A DNA stretch of 64,000 nt from Amaurobius ferox (Eukaryota > Arthropoda > Arachnida > Araneae > Amaurobiidae), in contig OX578152.1 in assembly GCA_951213105.1 (NCBI GenBank), forward strand, positions 74,793,180 through 74,857,179, written 5' to 3'. Each line of letters starts with the position of its first letter. Position 1 is the stretch's first letter. The notes beneath the pieces are model-generated. The model ran no database searches and was not told where the DNA came from. It saw nothing but the letters and a program-made list of their open reading frames with translations. A program made the position numbers and the translations under genes. Of the stretch, positions 36,974 through 48,722 are shown in pieces.

Positions 36974-37335
36974 CTTGTGTTTCGTATGCATTCATATATT
37001 CCGACGTCATAAACTGGTTAATGAGCATGGTCTTTCCAACGTCGGATCCTCCCAGAATTTGCACTTTCGAAGTTGGACCTCTCGACTGGCCACTAGAGGA
37101 ACATGACGTCGCACAAGATGTGTTGTTGCCGCCTGGGGTGAGGCTGGAACATGTTGAAGCGACGCTGTTGTTACTTCTAGATCTTTGGCGGACAAAGTCT
37201 CCCCGGTTGATGATACCACCCTTGGAGTTAATGCTGAAACTGCGCAGCAAGTAGTACTCGTCGTCCTCATCATCACCAGGTTCGTGGATTGGCGGACTAG
37301 GAGTCAAGTTGTTTGTATCGTATCGATGTTTTGAT
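36974..37335 (-). CDS. Rgk: RGK GTPase, exon with P-loop
   Basis: Minus strand. The frame reads RSKHRYDTNNLTPSPPIHEP, an acidic GDDEDDEYYLL stretch, RSFSINSKGGIINRGDF, a Ser-rich segment with RQRSRSNNSVAS, then KVQILGGSDVGKTMLINQF and MTSEYMNAYETQ. GGSDVGKT is the G1 P-loop (GxxxxGKT). FMTSEYM-AYET and the preceding LRSFSI/INRGD segment are characteristic of RGK (Rad/Gem/Rem/Kir) GTPases. These are plasma-membrane-associated proteins that inhibit voltage-gated calcium channels and affect the cytoskeleton. The donor is CAAG|GTAAGG (phase 1). The acceptor is most likely CGACCAACAG|A, continuing exon 1 in phase 2; a second AG 37 bp further in (CTCCTAG|T) is also phase-compatible and would shorten the exon by 13 codons. 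An upstream in-frame stop shows the exon cannot extend far. Confidence 0.93.
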
Positions 37336-37365
37336 CTGTTGGTCGAAGTTAGTGAGGACGGTTAA

Positions 37366-37545
37366 AAATATTTAAATCATCAATCAATAAGAAATGTAAA
37401 TCATAAATAAGAAATTTAAATCATAAATCAATAAGAATTTAAATCATAAATCAATAAGAATTTAGATCATAAATCAATAAGAATTTAAATCATAAATCAA
37501 TGAGAAATTTAAATCATAAGCCAATAATAAATTCAAATAAATGAA
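37366..37545. repeat. ~24-bp AT-rich minisatellite
   Basis: About seven units of AAATCATAAATCAATAAGAA followed by TTT, with small length variants. It lies just upstream of the RGK exon-2 acceptor, within the intron. Confidence 0.85.
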
Positions 37546-39284
37546 GTAGAAAGAATTAATTAAAGTGATATGATACCTTAAACTAAGCATTTAATATATT
37601 ATTTCATTATATGATGAGGTACGTAAAGTTACACAGAATATTTTCTTATATCCGTCCACCTGCACCGTTTTCATTCCAAAAATTCCCAGGAATATATATA
37701 CCTCACATTTCTCCCGATCAATGTTATTAATTAGCAATGTTATTACGGTGCCCTCGACTCACGGTCACAATTTTAAAAAATCACACTTTTCAGTATTTAC
37801 TTATTTTAACAATGAATTTTTGAACAAATAAACAAAACAAAAAAGCGCCCAATGCGCGAGCGCATAAGTCGAAGTGTAAACCTTTAAAAATCATAAATTA
37901 CGGTCTGACAGACATAATTAAAATTAAAAACTGTAACTTCTAACTACAGATAGGAATTTTCCTTAAAATTTCGAAACGGAAAATATTCCCTGAAAATTTT
38001 CCGCGCGGAAAATTTTCCTGAAAAATTTGAAAATATTCTCTATATTGCATTTTAGCTGCAATAATATGTTCAACGACTTTAAAAAGTATTTATTCTTATA
38101 TTACATCTACAGTCAAACATATATAGCGTGACTAAAAGAAGGTTTAAATCAAGAAATATATAAAAAATTCTACGCATGAAATTTTTTTACATCTGTATAC
38201 TGCAGTTGGCAGCTACAATTTATTATTTTCCTTAAATATGCTTGCTTTTGAAGACTTTAAAAGAAATTCTATTACATTAATAATAATGTTTTTTTATCTT
38301 CAAAATTCCAATATTAAAGCATTGCACAAAAGAATAATAACACATGCAAAAACCATGATAAATAATTTAAAATTGTTAAACCTTATCAGAATCATGAATA
38401 ATTTACTTTTAGTATTAGAAAAAGTAGATTATAAAATATATTAGAAAAAGTAACTTATTATAATTGAAAAATACATTAAATATTACACTGCATTTCTTTC
38501 AATACCTACTGATAATTCAAGGCAAACATTATACCATTTTCTAAAAAAATAACAATAAAAAATGAATTACTAGTTTCTTATATATATCTATATATATATA
38601 TAAATAAATTATTAAATATATAAACATATTATGCGACAAAAATAAATTAAAAAAATTGTTTATAATTAAAGCACTTTTAAAAATAAATTATTTTATAAAA
38701 TATTGAAAATTGTTTAAAAAATACCTGGTTATAACTGAGCTAATATCATGAGAAGAAAGAGACAATTTACTAGATGAGTTACGCATGTATTTGGTGCTAT
38801 TAAAGCATTTTGCCTCAGCAGAATTTGCGGAAAAATTCTATTTTTGTAGCATTTCTATAAATTTTGGAGAACTTAATACTGAAAGATTAGGATTCTTAAA
38901 ACTTTACTTGCTTTTCTCTGAAAATGAGTAAAATGTCACTTGTACCCTTTTGGTTGTCATCCATTCTCTTTAAAATAAAGCTCATGCACACACTTGTGCC
39001 CCTCCCCCCCCCCCCCTATCCTCCTTCATTTTCGTTTTCAAAATTTAGAAAAATCGATCAAAACTTCTTATAAAGCTATTTGCTTTTCAGAAAAATAGTT
39101 TGGAAATAGTATTGCATTCTGTTTACAAATTAATTATAAATAGTAGAAAATTTTCCGGAGAAACATAGCGGAAAATTTTCCGAAAATTTTCCCATTTTCC
39201 TTCCTCCGAACATCTCTACTTTGAACAGTTAACTTCCTGGACGCCGCTACCAGCCCTTTGTTAATGATCACCCGCTTATCTTCT
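37546..39284. other. RGK intron 1, AT-rich sequence
   Basis: No repeat family or coding signal recognised. Small features only: short (TA)n at 38580-38602 and a C-run at 39001-39016. Confidence 0.5.
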
Positions 39285-39682
39285 CTCTGTCTGTAACGCT
39301 TGGCGATAAATTTCGCCAACTTGGCGGCTAATTTGACGAACCCCCTTGATTGACGAAACTATGGTCAAGATTGAAAAAAAAAACCGCTAAATTAAAGAAA
39401 ATGACGTCAAATTAGTAATTAAAAAATTCAAATATTTTAATATATGAACTATATTGTTTATTGAAGATGCAATCATTGTTGATAATTGCCCATTCAGAGT
39501 AGTGAGAAACAAAAGGTTATTGGGTACTTCGAAATAGTTTTACATGTTGTGATCCGGAAAAGCGCTAAATATACAATTCAGCGTTCAAAACATTGCCGTG
39601 GTTCTTATAAATCATATTTTCACTGTGAAATAAGTAATATCATTGCATTATATAGAGAAAGACGTGTGATGCCCACATCAGC
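39285..39682 (-). mobile_element. Family A element, copy A12 (one end only)
   Basis: Diverged minus-oriented fragment with GGCGATAAATTTCGCCAACT near its left end and the family start, reversed, at its right end (ATGCCCACATCAG, 39670-39682). Confidence 0.65.
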
Positions 39683-41289
39683 TTTTTAAAGTATACAATC
39701 ATTGTTTTACCGTATCTGATTAATTTGGTCTTCTGTCTGAGTGAAAACAGAGAATGTTAAAAATGTTAAAAACAGAGAACGTTAAAAATGTTAAAAACAG
39801 ATAATGTTCTGCCCCAGTTACTGGCCAGTCAACTTCAAAGGGTGTCACTTATAGCAAAAGACCGAGGGTTATTCTCTTGCCCCAGATGTGAAATATCTCA
39901 TTATTAAACAGTTTGAGTTATTAAAACTCTGACTGTGCATGATAGATGCAGTCATTAAAGCTGGCGCTGCAGATTATTCAAGAATTTTCTTTACATCGGA
40001 AGTGGAAATCCTTAGTAAACCACTCGACTTTCTGCTCCAGAATCTGGTGCTAAATTCATATCATTTATCATTTAGCCAATCTTAAGACATAAATTTTTCA
40101 AGTAAAACGAAAATTTTTGAACCGGGAATGGTAAAAGAACCGGAAGAGAAAGGCCTCAGTGAACCTCCTCCATACTCCGGAATTTGATTCTGAATCTATA
40201 TCAGTCGTCATCTATTCCCTATTTATAGCAGATGTGCCGATTTATTAATTTTGTTTATTAAATTATACATGTAATCTGTTCTAAAACTTACTGCTGTGTA
40301 CATTGCGTTGGTGGCCGCAAAACCCACCCATTTTGTGCTTAACGGGATACTAAGTTAACAAACTAAAAAATAAGGTTAATAGTAAAGGAACAAACATTTA
40401 TTTATCACATACTTAATTTACACTCTTTAGTTTACAAATTAAAATAGTATCACAATAGTGGAATACATCTCAAGGGTAGTTCGGGGGGTGTAATGCCAGA
40501 TGAATTGATATTTGGTTGGAGCACGTGGTGGGATGCATTAATTAGCTTTTCTTTAAAAACACAAATTTAGACAAAAAGGTTATCCTCATATAGTTAATTG
40601 TACGATACCTGATCTTCTTTCATATAACTTGGGTAACACCGATGCTTTGTCACACTTTACACTTGCAATACCAGATGAACATGAGCACTCCTTCGAATTC
40701 CTATATCAGAGACGCACACACAACTCTTAGCACTGCTACCGCCGCTTACTCTTCACTAGTCCAACTCCAACAGCCTGCCTTGACCAATTCTGACTCTTCG
40801 AGCAACTCTCACGTATATCCCTTTTTCGGTCGGCGGTCTCCGTGCTGGAATGTAGAGCTGAGGGCTAATCCGTAGACATGGGGTCGCCGTCTCGGTTGCC
40901 GCCAAACGGCTTAGCGTGGTATGTAAGATATGGGGCCACCTGTATACTATCGCCCATCTGCTTAGCGTGGGAATAATCCGCCCGCATTCCTGGTTCCATC
41001 ATTTTAATCCTTCCAAATATTTAATACTTTACATTTCTGGCATTACAGCAGATACAGAGAAATAGAAGTTTCAAAGAGAAAATTATTAAAAAAAACCAGT
41101 TTGGTAAAATTTTTGACACCAATGACAGATTAGAAAATATGTAGATCAGAACCTATAGAACCTATATATGGCGACTATTGAGCGATAATCGAGTAATTCT
41201 TGGAATTACAGAAAAATTTTATTTATTTTAAGTTGACTATGATCATAATTAACAATAGATTTACGGAAAACGATTGATTAATACCACTG
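39683..41289. other. Intronic sequence, possibly with an LTR-like remnant
   Basis: A short tandem AATGTTAAAAACAGAGAACG occurs near 39745-39810. From about 40200 to 41010 the sequence is richer in GC, with GCGTGG and CCGCC blocks, and shares ACATTGCGTTG and AAACCCACC motifs with 6568-6598. A decayed LTR is possible. The 77-codon frame at 40642 is not supported. Confidence 0.35.
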
Positions 41290-41504
41290 GATTTCAGAGA
41301 ACCGTCATTATGAAAATATCGAAAACCGATAACTTTATAAAGTACCTTTTTGTTTTCCGGAAAATTTAAATAGGGTGAATTTCAAGAAAAATAGCCGATT
41401 TCAGAAAAACCGTCATTATGAAAATATCGAAAACCGATAACTTTATAAAGTACCTTTTTGTTTTCCGGAAAATTTAAATAGGGTGAATTTCAAGAAAAAT
41501 AACT
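41290..41504. repeat. Two-copy 108-bp tandem duplication
   Basis: GATTTCAG then ACCGTCATTATGAAAATATC through GGTGAATTTCAAGAAAAAT is present twice, offset 108 bp and nearly identical. This indicates a recent local duplication. Confidence 0.92.
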
Positions 41505-43024
41505 CAAAATTGCATCAATAAGCTTGAATTGAGGTTAAATACTCTGTTCGCTGAATCTCTAATGTTTCAGAATAAATTGCTCTATTGGTTCGATGAAAAG
41601 CAGTTAACATCAAGTGAAAAAGGCCAATAGAGGTTGCAAATTCCATTGGCAAAGGCCAATAGAGATTAAATTTCCATTTTTTTCTTTTTAGAATATTTCA
41701 AAACTTATACGCCCAAACAAACATTATTTTCTTTTTAGATGTTTAAATTTAAGTATAATAATAAAAATACAATTAAGTTTCTATTAAAAAAAATCGAAGG
41801 TTTATATTCTTTATTTTTTTCTCAGCTGATCCATTGTACAATTTTTTTTTGTTCTGAATTTAAAAAGGATTTATTGAATATTGTATTTTATTATTTATCC
41901 TGGATTGTAAAACTGTATAAATTAAAAGCAGAAGTAAATTTAGTAAATTATATTTACATAGAAATGCATCTTAAAATCTATTCCAAGAAATTAAAATTCG
42001 ATATTCAATGTTTCCTTTAATTATAAATCCATAATTGGATAAAGATTTGAAATACAGTTCTTTGATATAAAGATCCACATCCAAATTTGAAATCCATATC
42101 ACTTCCCTTTTCGGAGCATTGAAAATCCGCCGGCGGTCTAAAAGGGAAACTGGTTCATGGATGTTGCTATTTCCAATGGTCTTCCATATTTAATGGTCTA
42201 AACATTATTTTGCAAAAGAATATTTAAAAATAATATTTCTCTTAAGAAAATATTAAGAACTATAGATTACCTTCAAATGCAGAAGAATTCGAAATGTTTC
42301 TGTATTTAATGCTTCTACATTTAATTATTTACCTCATTAAATAATTTCCTTACTGTTGCCAACTTTATTAAACAAAATTTTATGTAGAAAAACCTAATTG
42401 TTCTGATCTTTGAAAGTGGCTATTATCGTAACATTGTGTTTTTATAATCTAGATGTGCCCGAGAAAATATGTTTATATATTGCGCGTAAAAGAATAAAAA
42501 TAAATTTGATTACTTTTGCCTTGCTTTTCCTGACAAATTGATAATTTTATTAGTATTTGTGCTCTATTTTACTAATTCTGACGAAGAAGGATCTTTATTG
42601 CATACGCACAGCCCACACTGCTTCTAATGGAATAAAACAAATAACATTTCGTTCAAAGCAACATCCAACACAAAATTAATAGCGTCAACCAGTTCTAAAA
42701 GTAAAAACAGCCTTCTTCGTCGGGACAAACAAGCACTGCAACCTTCATTCGTTAAAGTAAGATTGACAACTACTGTTAGAACTGAAAACTGTTAGAACTG
42801 AAGTAGGGAAAGGAAGTTGCAAACAACGAGAGAAGAATAAAGAGAGGTAAATCTATGGAGGATATGGATTACAAATAGTCTATGTCCAAGAATGAAAGAA
42901 AATAGTTCCCGTTTACTGCAGGGAATGTAGTTTTAAAAATAACGCAATAGCAATTTATTTACTAAACGAGTTAAAAAGAAAAAAAAAATTACTTTTCACA
43001 ACAGTGGGAAAATATACGTTGACA
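41505..43024. other. RGK intron 1, unassigned
   Basis: AT-rich. The sentence AAAGGCCAATAGAG is duplicated at 41618 and 41652. The 93-codon plus frame at 41739 is Lys/Leu/Phe low-complexity and has no support. Confidence 0.5.
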
Positions 43025-43281
43025 ATATTCTGTAGCCGATTGTTCTGCCTATGCTTTCAAGCCAATCAGGTTCCATTTACCAACAAAACAACACTCGACC
43101 ACATGCTGCACGACTTTCTCAACAATGTATTCAAGAATTTTATAATCTCTCATGGCCATCCAGGTCTCCAGACCTATCATCAATAAAACACGTCTGGGGC
43201 ATGCTGAGACGGCAATTGCAGCCTTCTCAATATTCCACTGAATTAGTTGACAAGTTGCAAATCTTCCGCAGAGAGACATAA
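43025..43281 (+). pseudogene. Tc1-like transposase C-terminal fragment
   Basis: A plus-strand frame reads SGSIYQQNNTRPHAARLSQQ, then NLSWPSRSPDLSSIKHVWGM. This corresponds to the DDE-domain end of Tc1-like transposases: the usual QQDNARPH carries the second Asp, here replaced by Asn, and the WP-RSPDL-PIEHVWD motif carries the last acidic residue, here replaced by Lys. Both catalytic positions are thus altered. No N-terminal part or TIRs were found nearby. Confidence 0.85.
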
Positions 43282-43780
43282 GCTCAATACTTCATGGGTG
43301 AATATATTTTTCGCAACAGAGTGTATTATATATAATGTGAAAAACCATATCCAATATCGCAACGAGAGAACTCAGATTTTAAAAAAATTGCAATGCAATG
43401 GCTTTCTGTGTCAAAAATGTCGAGTATTTTCAAGATTTTTAGCTTAAAATAAGGAAGGCTTTGACCTAGAAATTCAAATTTTTAGGGACCCTGTCTCACA
43501 CTAATTGTGAACATCTCTAAAAATTGTGTCAAACTCAGATGTACTTTTCATATAGATATGCTGTCTGAACTAGAAAGAGGAAGAAAAGAAGAAGAAAATT
43601 GTAAATTTACTACCTTTATCTCAAATTCAAAGGCTATACCTTTTTCGCTTCTGAAGATACAACCATGCGACTTCGAAAGAATATTGGAGATTACTATAAA
43701 CCTTTCCAACGTGCCATCTCAAATTATTTTAACCACTGCAGTTTTAGAGATGCAGGTATACGGTATGTAGGCCATAGGCG
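43282..43780. other. Unassigned intronic sequence
   Basis: Two overlapping small frames (43507-43770 and 43665-43859) without recognisable domains. Nothing supported. Confidence 0.4.
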
Positions 43781-43782
43781 GC

Positions 43783-44237
43783 GCCAGGCTTTCACAATTG
43801 GGGGTGCTATGCAATTTCTGCATGATATAGCCATGGTCTTAATTCTAAAAAAATACTAAATAAAATGAAATTTATAAACTAATGAACAGTCTATCACAGA
43901 CGCCAATGGAATTTTGACAATTTTCTGCCAAACTCGATACGAAACTAACCGCCTCTATATCCTTTCTCGATAGGCGCAAGTTCGCGACAGATTTCTTTAT
44001 TAAAGCCTTGTGCATATGCAGTCAATTGGAACTGGGTATAGCCAGAAATCCTAAAAATATCTTATCTCAGATTTTAAAAATCCGCAAAAAAATAAATAAA
44101 ATAACGATAAAGAAAGAAGAGAAGCTGAAAATTATTGGAATAAGGGGCAGTTGCTAAGTAAAAAGGACTGTTTGCGCAATTTGTAATGGGGGTGCTGAAG
44201 TACCTCTAGCACCGCCCCCCGTGGCGCCGTCAATGTA
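43783..44237 (+). mobile_element. MITE-like repeat D, uninterrupted copy
   Basis: About 455 bp. The left end is GGCGCCAGGCTTTCACAATT GGGGGTGCTA. The right end, reversed, is GGCGCCACGGGGGGCGGTGCTA, so both ends share GGCGCCA and G-rich-GTGCTA in inverted orientation. It is noncoding and serves as the reference for the interrupted copy at 12628-13650. Confidence 0.65.
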
Positions 44238-44292
44238 TGTAGCTTGAAATTATTTCTGTAATTGTGTCTGGCAGACAGTCCCCTTAGCCCGT

Positions 44293-44654
44293 TGTTGTTG
44301 TTGAGACCCAGACCGTCCGACCTACCAGAAAGGTGTAAGGTAACCGTTTGGACGGCCGGGAAGTGCCACCCAATTTGGACTGGAACTCAGTGGGGGAGGT
44401 ATCCACAGGGAGCTTACCCTCCTTCCCCTACCTATAACCTCTCGGAAAGACTTACAAACCCACATGTTTAACGTGATCGTACTCCGCATGAACACGGCGG
44501 CAGTTGTGGCAGCGTGCAAATCCAGCTCGCAAACAACCGGGTTACCGCACCTGAAATGTGTGGCCACCCACCCAAGTACTAACCGCGCCCGATGCTGCTT
44601 GACTTCAGTGATCTAACGAGAACCGGTGTTTTCAGCACGGTAGGGCCGTTGGCT
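44293..44654 (-). repeat. 5S rRNA-headed chimeric SINE (C10)
   Basis: Minus-oriented. The 5S head has an internal deletion near its 3' end (GGTGGGTGGCCACACATTTC). The tRNA-like part keeps an A-box remnant but no B box; the body and (GTT)n tail follow. A perfect 15-bp target duplication, GTCCCCTTAGCCCGT, lies at 44278-44292 and 44655-44669. Confidence 0.92.
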
Positions 44655-44669
44655 GTCCCCTTAGCCCGT

Positions 44670-45819
44670 GTCGCTGGCTTGACACTGAATGAACTGTGTT
44701 GCATAATGCTGGATAGCTGAATTCTCAGGTCCAAAACTCCTATTAAGAAAACATAAAAGCTACATTTTTTTTTAAATTATAAGGGAAAGATGCGATAAGG
44801 GAAATTGCGGCTGTTAATAATGGCCTGATTCCAGCATTTCCTTACCCTGCCTGTAGTAAAAATCTGCAATTGCTTACATTATTGATTGAAAAATTAAGAA
44901 TACGATCTGTATTTTTTATGAATTATCTCAGCATTTAACCTTCGTGGATTTCTCTGCCAGCGCAGCGGGCGTATCTGTTCAAAATTAATATAAAAATCAA
45001 AATTTAAAGATATCGTTATCTGTTAAAAATTGTTATTTATCATTAGTCGTGCTAAGGAGTGTCAGTTAAAAAAGTTACCCCTACAAATGGACAGATAAAG
45101 TGTTTAAACGCAGCTGGTAAATATTAAACATGTTTTAACATGTTAAATTAGAAGAAAAATTAAATAAACAGTTAAAGTTTAAATAAAATTTACATATAGA
45201 AGTACTAAATACAATTAAAAACATGCCCACACACCCCTCGCAAAAATCACGCTTAAATGTATAATTTAGAAATTGCAAAAAACTCAAATATTTAAATTTG
45301 TTCAAAATGTTTTATTTAAAAGGATTTAACTTCGCGGCTTACAAAAATTAATTTTCCAGTCTAAATGCGGCCTTCTGGGAGGGACGCAAGTGCACATGTT
45401 TGCAGAAGTACAGACATACAATATATACGGTATATATGATATTTAAAGGTCTTTATGAAATAGCGATATAACTCCAATTGTCCTAAATTAACATTGACGA
45501 AATTTTAAGCAACCCTACACAATGGTATTTTATGACGCAAAACACATTTTATCCGAACTAACCAATGTTGCACTGAAGAGTACTTCGGCGGTTATTTTAT
45601 TTTGCTTATTTCAATTCGCTGCTGTCTAAATAGACGCAGTTTCCTAGATGAAGCATTCATTTATGACGTTCATGGCAATGATTAAACGAAAGCATTCATT
45701 ATATACAATATAATTTTAAAATATTATCGGTACACATGGACAGCACACAAAATTAGCTCACTTTTAATTTTTCGCAATCTCGCACCCTGTGGGGCAATAG
45801 AATAAAAGTATCCATTTTG
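44670..45819. other. RGK intron 1, unassigned
   Basis: AT-rich with no recognised features. Confidence 0.5.
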
Positions 45820-46100
45820 GGCATAACTAAGGGCTATTCAAATCGTAACCTGTCGGGCTATAAATAAAATAACATTAAATTAGACTTAAAATGGCCGAAC
45901 TAGTGCTAATATGAAATCTAAGTGGAAAATTTATTTCAAATTCCATATTTTTCTACAGATAGTTTCGCACCTGCGGAAACAATGATTGGAAATGAGACCA
46001 TACGCTTAAAAATTACCCCTTTTTCATATTTATTGCATCTAAACAATGCCCCAAGAAAACTCTAAATACTTAAATTGGGGGTGGACAAATGTGGGCGTGG
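45820..46100. repeat. Diverged repeat shared with 5360-5672
   Basis: Second copy of the repeat described there. GGGCATAACTAAGGGC, AAATAAAATAACATT, GCGGAAACAATGATTGGAAA and CAATGCCCCAAGAAA correspond in order. Confidence 0.5.
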
Positions 46101-46302
46101 CAGCATATGCATTTGATACCTGTCCCAACTGTTCACAAAATCTTGTAAATATTTTCCAAATACTGCTTTTTTTCTATAATTTAACACAATTGTCAGGATT
46201 TTCAATTTGTTTAATTTCTTATAGAAGCCAGCACCTCCGTAATCCTTGCCAAGGTTCCTATGCAGAAGTAAAATACAATTTATCTGTATTAGGGGGTATA
46301 TA

Positions 46303-47043
46303 CAGGGTGATTAAAAAAATATGGGCCAGACTTTACGAGATGGCAGTCACACCAAACCAAGCATTTTTCGTCATGGATTATTGAGTCGGAATTGAAACGT
46401 AAAGGTGCCAATGGGGGTTTAATGGTGAAACCGATGAGGTGAGGCGAAAACACAAGAATGGCTCAAAAGTTATAAAATTATATTTAATAAACAATAATTA
46501 CAGTGATGGCTCAAAAGAGCGACCGGCAATCTGAATGCACGTCTCACAGCTACAATGGAGGGATTGGTGAGCTCTCAAGCAGACCAGGCATGTCGCGCAC
46601 TTCGGCAGCAGCGACCGAAGTTCCTCTTCATATTCAAGAGGAGTGTCATAGACGAGACTCTTAAAATATCCCCACAAAAAAAAGATCCATAGATGAAATG
46701 TGTATAAGCTTTTTCCCTATTTGTATATTCCTCCATCGTTTCAAAAGTTAGAGCTGCGAATAATTGCTGCAAACTGATAATGCGGTATATTCGGTGTTAC
46801 GAAAATTTGCATAAGGGTTCTTCTTCCCCAGATGAAATTTGCATACGTGGTTTTCTTTTTCAACCAGAAAATGACAACCAGAATGACGCTTTAAAGTTTG
46901 AGGAGCGGAAGCTTCCCAAAGAGTAAGCGCCCTGTAACACATTTACGTTTCCTTTCCGTCCCAGTAAACTATGACGAAAAATGCTTGATTTAGCGTATAC
47001 TACCACCTCGTAAAGTTTGACCCATATTTTTTTAATCACTCTG
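46303..47043. mobile_element. TIR DNA transposon remnant with TA target
   Basis: The left end CAGGGTGATTAAAAAAATAT GGGCC and the reversed right end CAGAGTGATTAAAAAAATAT GGGTC are inverted repeats. They stay similar for about 70 bp (both reach AAGCATTTTTCGTCAT). TATA or TA flanks both ends. The interior (741 bp total) holds decayed minus-strand coding-like pieces, such as LLNMKRNFGRCCRSARHAW and a CVQIAGRSFE-like segment recalling transposase C-termini; these are too degraded to assign. The superfamily is uncertain. Confidence 0.78.
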
Positions 47044-47122
47044 TATACAGTCCCTTCAAAAAGTTAACCACAAAACACTTTATCGGACAGTATTCATCAA
47101 GTTCTACACCTATCTACGCCAA

Positions 47123-47509
47123 GAGCCAACGGCCGTACCGTGCTGAAAAAACCGGTTCTCGTTAGATCACTGAAGTCACACAGCATCGGGCGCGGTTAAT
47201 ACTTGGGTGGGTGACAGCCTGGGAACACTGCGTGCTTTGGCACATTTCAGGTGCGGTGGCCCGGTAGTTTGCGCGCTGAATTCGCACGCTGCCACAACTG
47301 TCGCCGTGTTCATGCGGAGTACGATCACGTTAAACATGTGGATCCGTAAGTCCTTCCGAGAGGTTGGTGGTAGGGGAAGGAGGGTACGATCCCTGTGGAT
47401 GCCTCCCCCACTGGGTTCCGGTCTAAATTGGGTGGCACTTCCCGGCCGTCCAAACAATTACCTTACACCTTTCTGGTAGGTCGGACGGTCTGGGTCTCAA
47501 CAACAACAA
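47123..47509 (+). repeat. 5S rRNA-headed chimeric SINE (C11)
   Basis: Plus-oriented and the easiest copy to read. 5S-like sequence occupies about 47124-47241 (GCCAACGGCCGTACCGTGCT, GTTAATACTTGGGTGGGTGA). A tRNA-like segment GTGGCCCGGTAGTTTGCGCG follows with no B box, then the body and a CAACAACAAC tail. The target duplication is CCTATCTACGCCAA (47109-47122) and CCTATCTACGTCAA (47510-47523), with one mismatch. Confidence 0.93.
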
Positions 47510-47689
47510 CCTATCTACGTCAAATTTCACAGGAAAATACTCTCACGAGTCACACAAATTTTAATGAGACATACACGACTGCGGATGGGAGCGACATGAA
47601 TCATCCCTCGTTTTTTGTACGCCGTGGATTATCAATCACTACAGCCTCGATTTGAGAGGATACGTCGTAAATAATTGACATCGGAAGTG

Positions 47690-47890
47690 GGAAAACGATG
47701 GAGGAACAAATGAAAAAGATGATGACTTTATTAAAGCCATGAAAGAGAAACAAAACGGGATGAAGGCTGAAAGAAGAAATGAAACACCGAATTAAATCCA
47801 GACAAGAAGCGATGGATGAAAGAAGAGATGAAAGCCGGACATGGAGCGTTGAAAGAATAAATTGTATTATGGCGCAATTAGGAACATAAC
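47690..47890 (+). pseudogene. Lys/Glu-rich coding-like fragment, possibly gag-derived
   Basis: A plus frame reads MEEQMKKMMTLLKP and, after a stop, continues in a charged coiled-coil style (KHRIKSRQEAMDERRDESRT). Such Met/Glu/Lys-rich heptads occur at the start of some arthropod retrotransposon gag proteins. No other retroelement part is nearby, so the assignment is weak. The antisense 119-codon frame is a shadow of this. Confidence 0.3.
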
Positions 47891-48676
47891 CAGTGCGCCG
47901 AACATAACAACGATTTGCCTGCCCTCGGTCCTTTAAAATTTCGCAAGCAAAGTAAAACAATTTTCACAAAACTGATTTTGCAAATAGGAAAACATACTTA
48001 AATGCAAAATTTTTTGTATTGCTAGTTTTGCTTTCTGAAAACAAAAGATAGAATTTTATTCAACTATTATAAAAAGAAACACTCAAGGGGTTGTACCGAA
48101 GATACGTCTACAACGAAGAATACGTCTTGTCATACGGATGCTTGTAAATAAAACTGTTTAAATAAAAATTTCATTTATTTCTACAAACTGTCAACAGTAG
48201 CCAATGATAAGAGAAATAAGTCACAGAGTTAATTATTGCAAAATGTTAATTAAGTACCAGAGTTTAAGGAAATGAAAGCTTTGCAATTTGATTATTGCTT
48301 CGTAATTTTTACCTTATCTCGCGTTCGACCGCATTCCTCTCTCGAGCGCATAACCCCGATAAATCCCCGTCAAAGTACGAGCACATCCTCATCCTAACAC
48401 TTGGCTTCACTGTCGTCCCCTTCGTCTATAACACCCCGAGCTACAATCTTTCAAACTCTCACCTTTGTTTTTTTCGTGATACTCGATTTACCGACATGTC
48501 CCACATACCAAATGCTGACAAAGACGTTATTTTAAGTCAAAATTATAACTTAATGATCAATGATAAATTAATACCTATTTTTATTAGACTATACAGGCCA
48601 AAAACAGTGCAAGTACATCAGTACAAGTCATTTGTCAATTCATTTGTTAGTTGTTTTGTCAAAGACTATAATCAGT
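47891..48676. other. RGK intron 1, unassigned
   Basis: The 142-codon plus frame at 48295-48723 overlaps the hAT-like end that follows and shows no domain, so I do not call it a gene. Confidence 0.4.
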
Positions 48677-48722
48677 ACAAGGCTCGAATCCGGCCCGTGG
48701 TTTGCAGTTTCGGAACCCCCTG
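48677..48722 (+). mobile_element. hAT-like terminal sequence
   Basis: CGAATCCGGCCCGTGGTTTG CAGTTTCGGAACCCCCTG has the GGCCCGTGGTTTG and GGAACCCCCTG features of a hAT right end. The partner end was not found upstream, so boundaries are incomplete. Confidence 0.5.

Noticed and set aside
47124..47241. A functional 5S rRNA gene
   Set aside because: It is fused to SINE sequence, carries substitutions, and the whole unit has target duplications; it is a SINE head.
47601..47960. 119-codon minus-strand frame
   Set aside because: It is antisense to a Lys/Glu-rich plus-strand fragment; AAG/GAA codons give Phe/Leu/Ser on the other strand.
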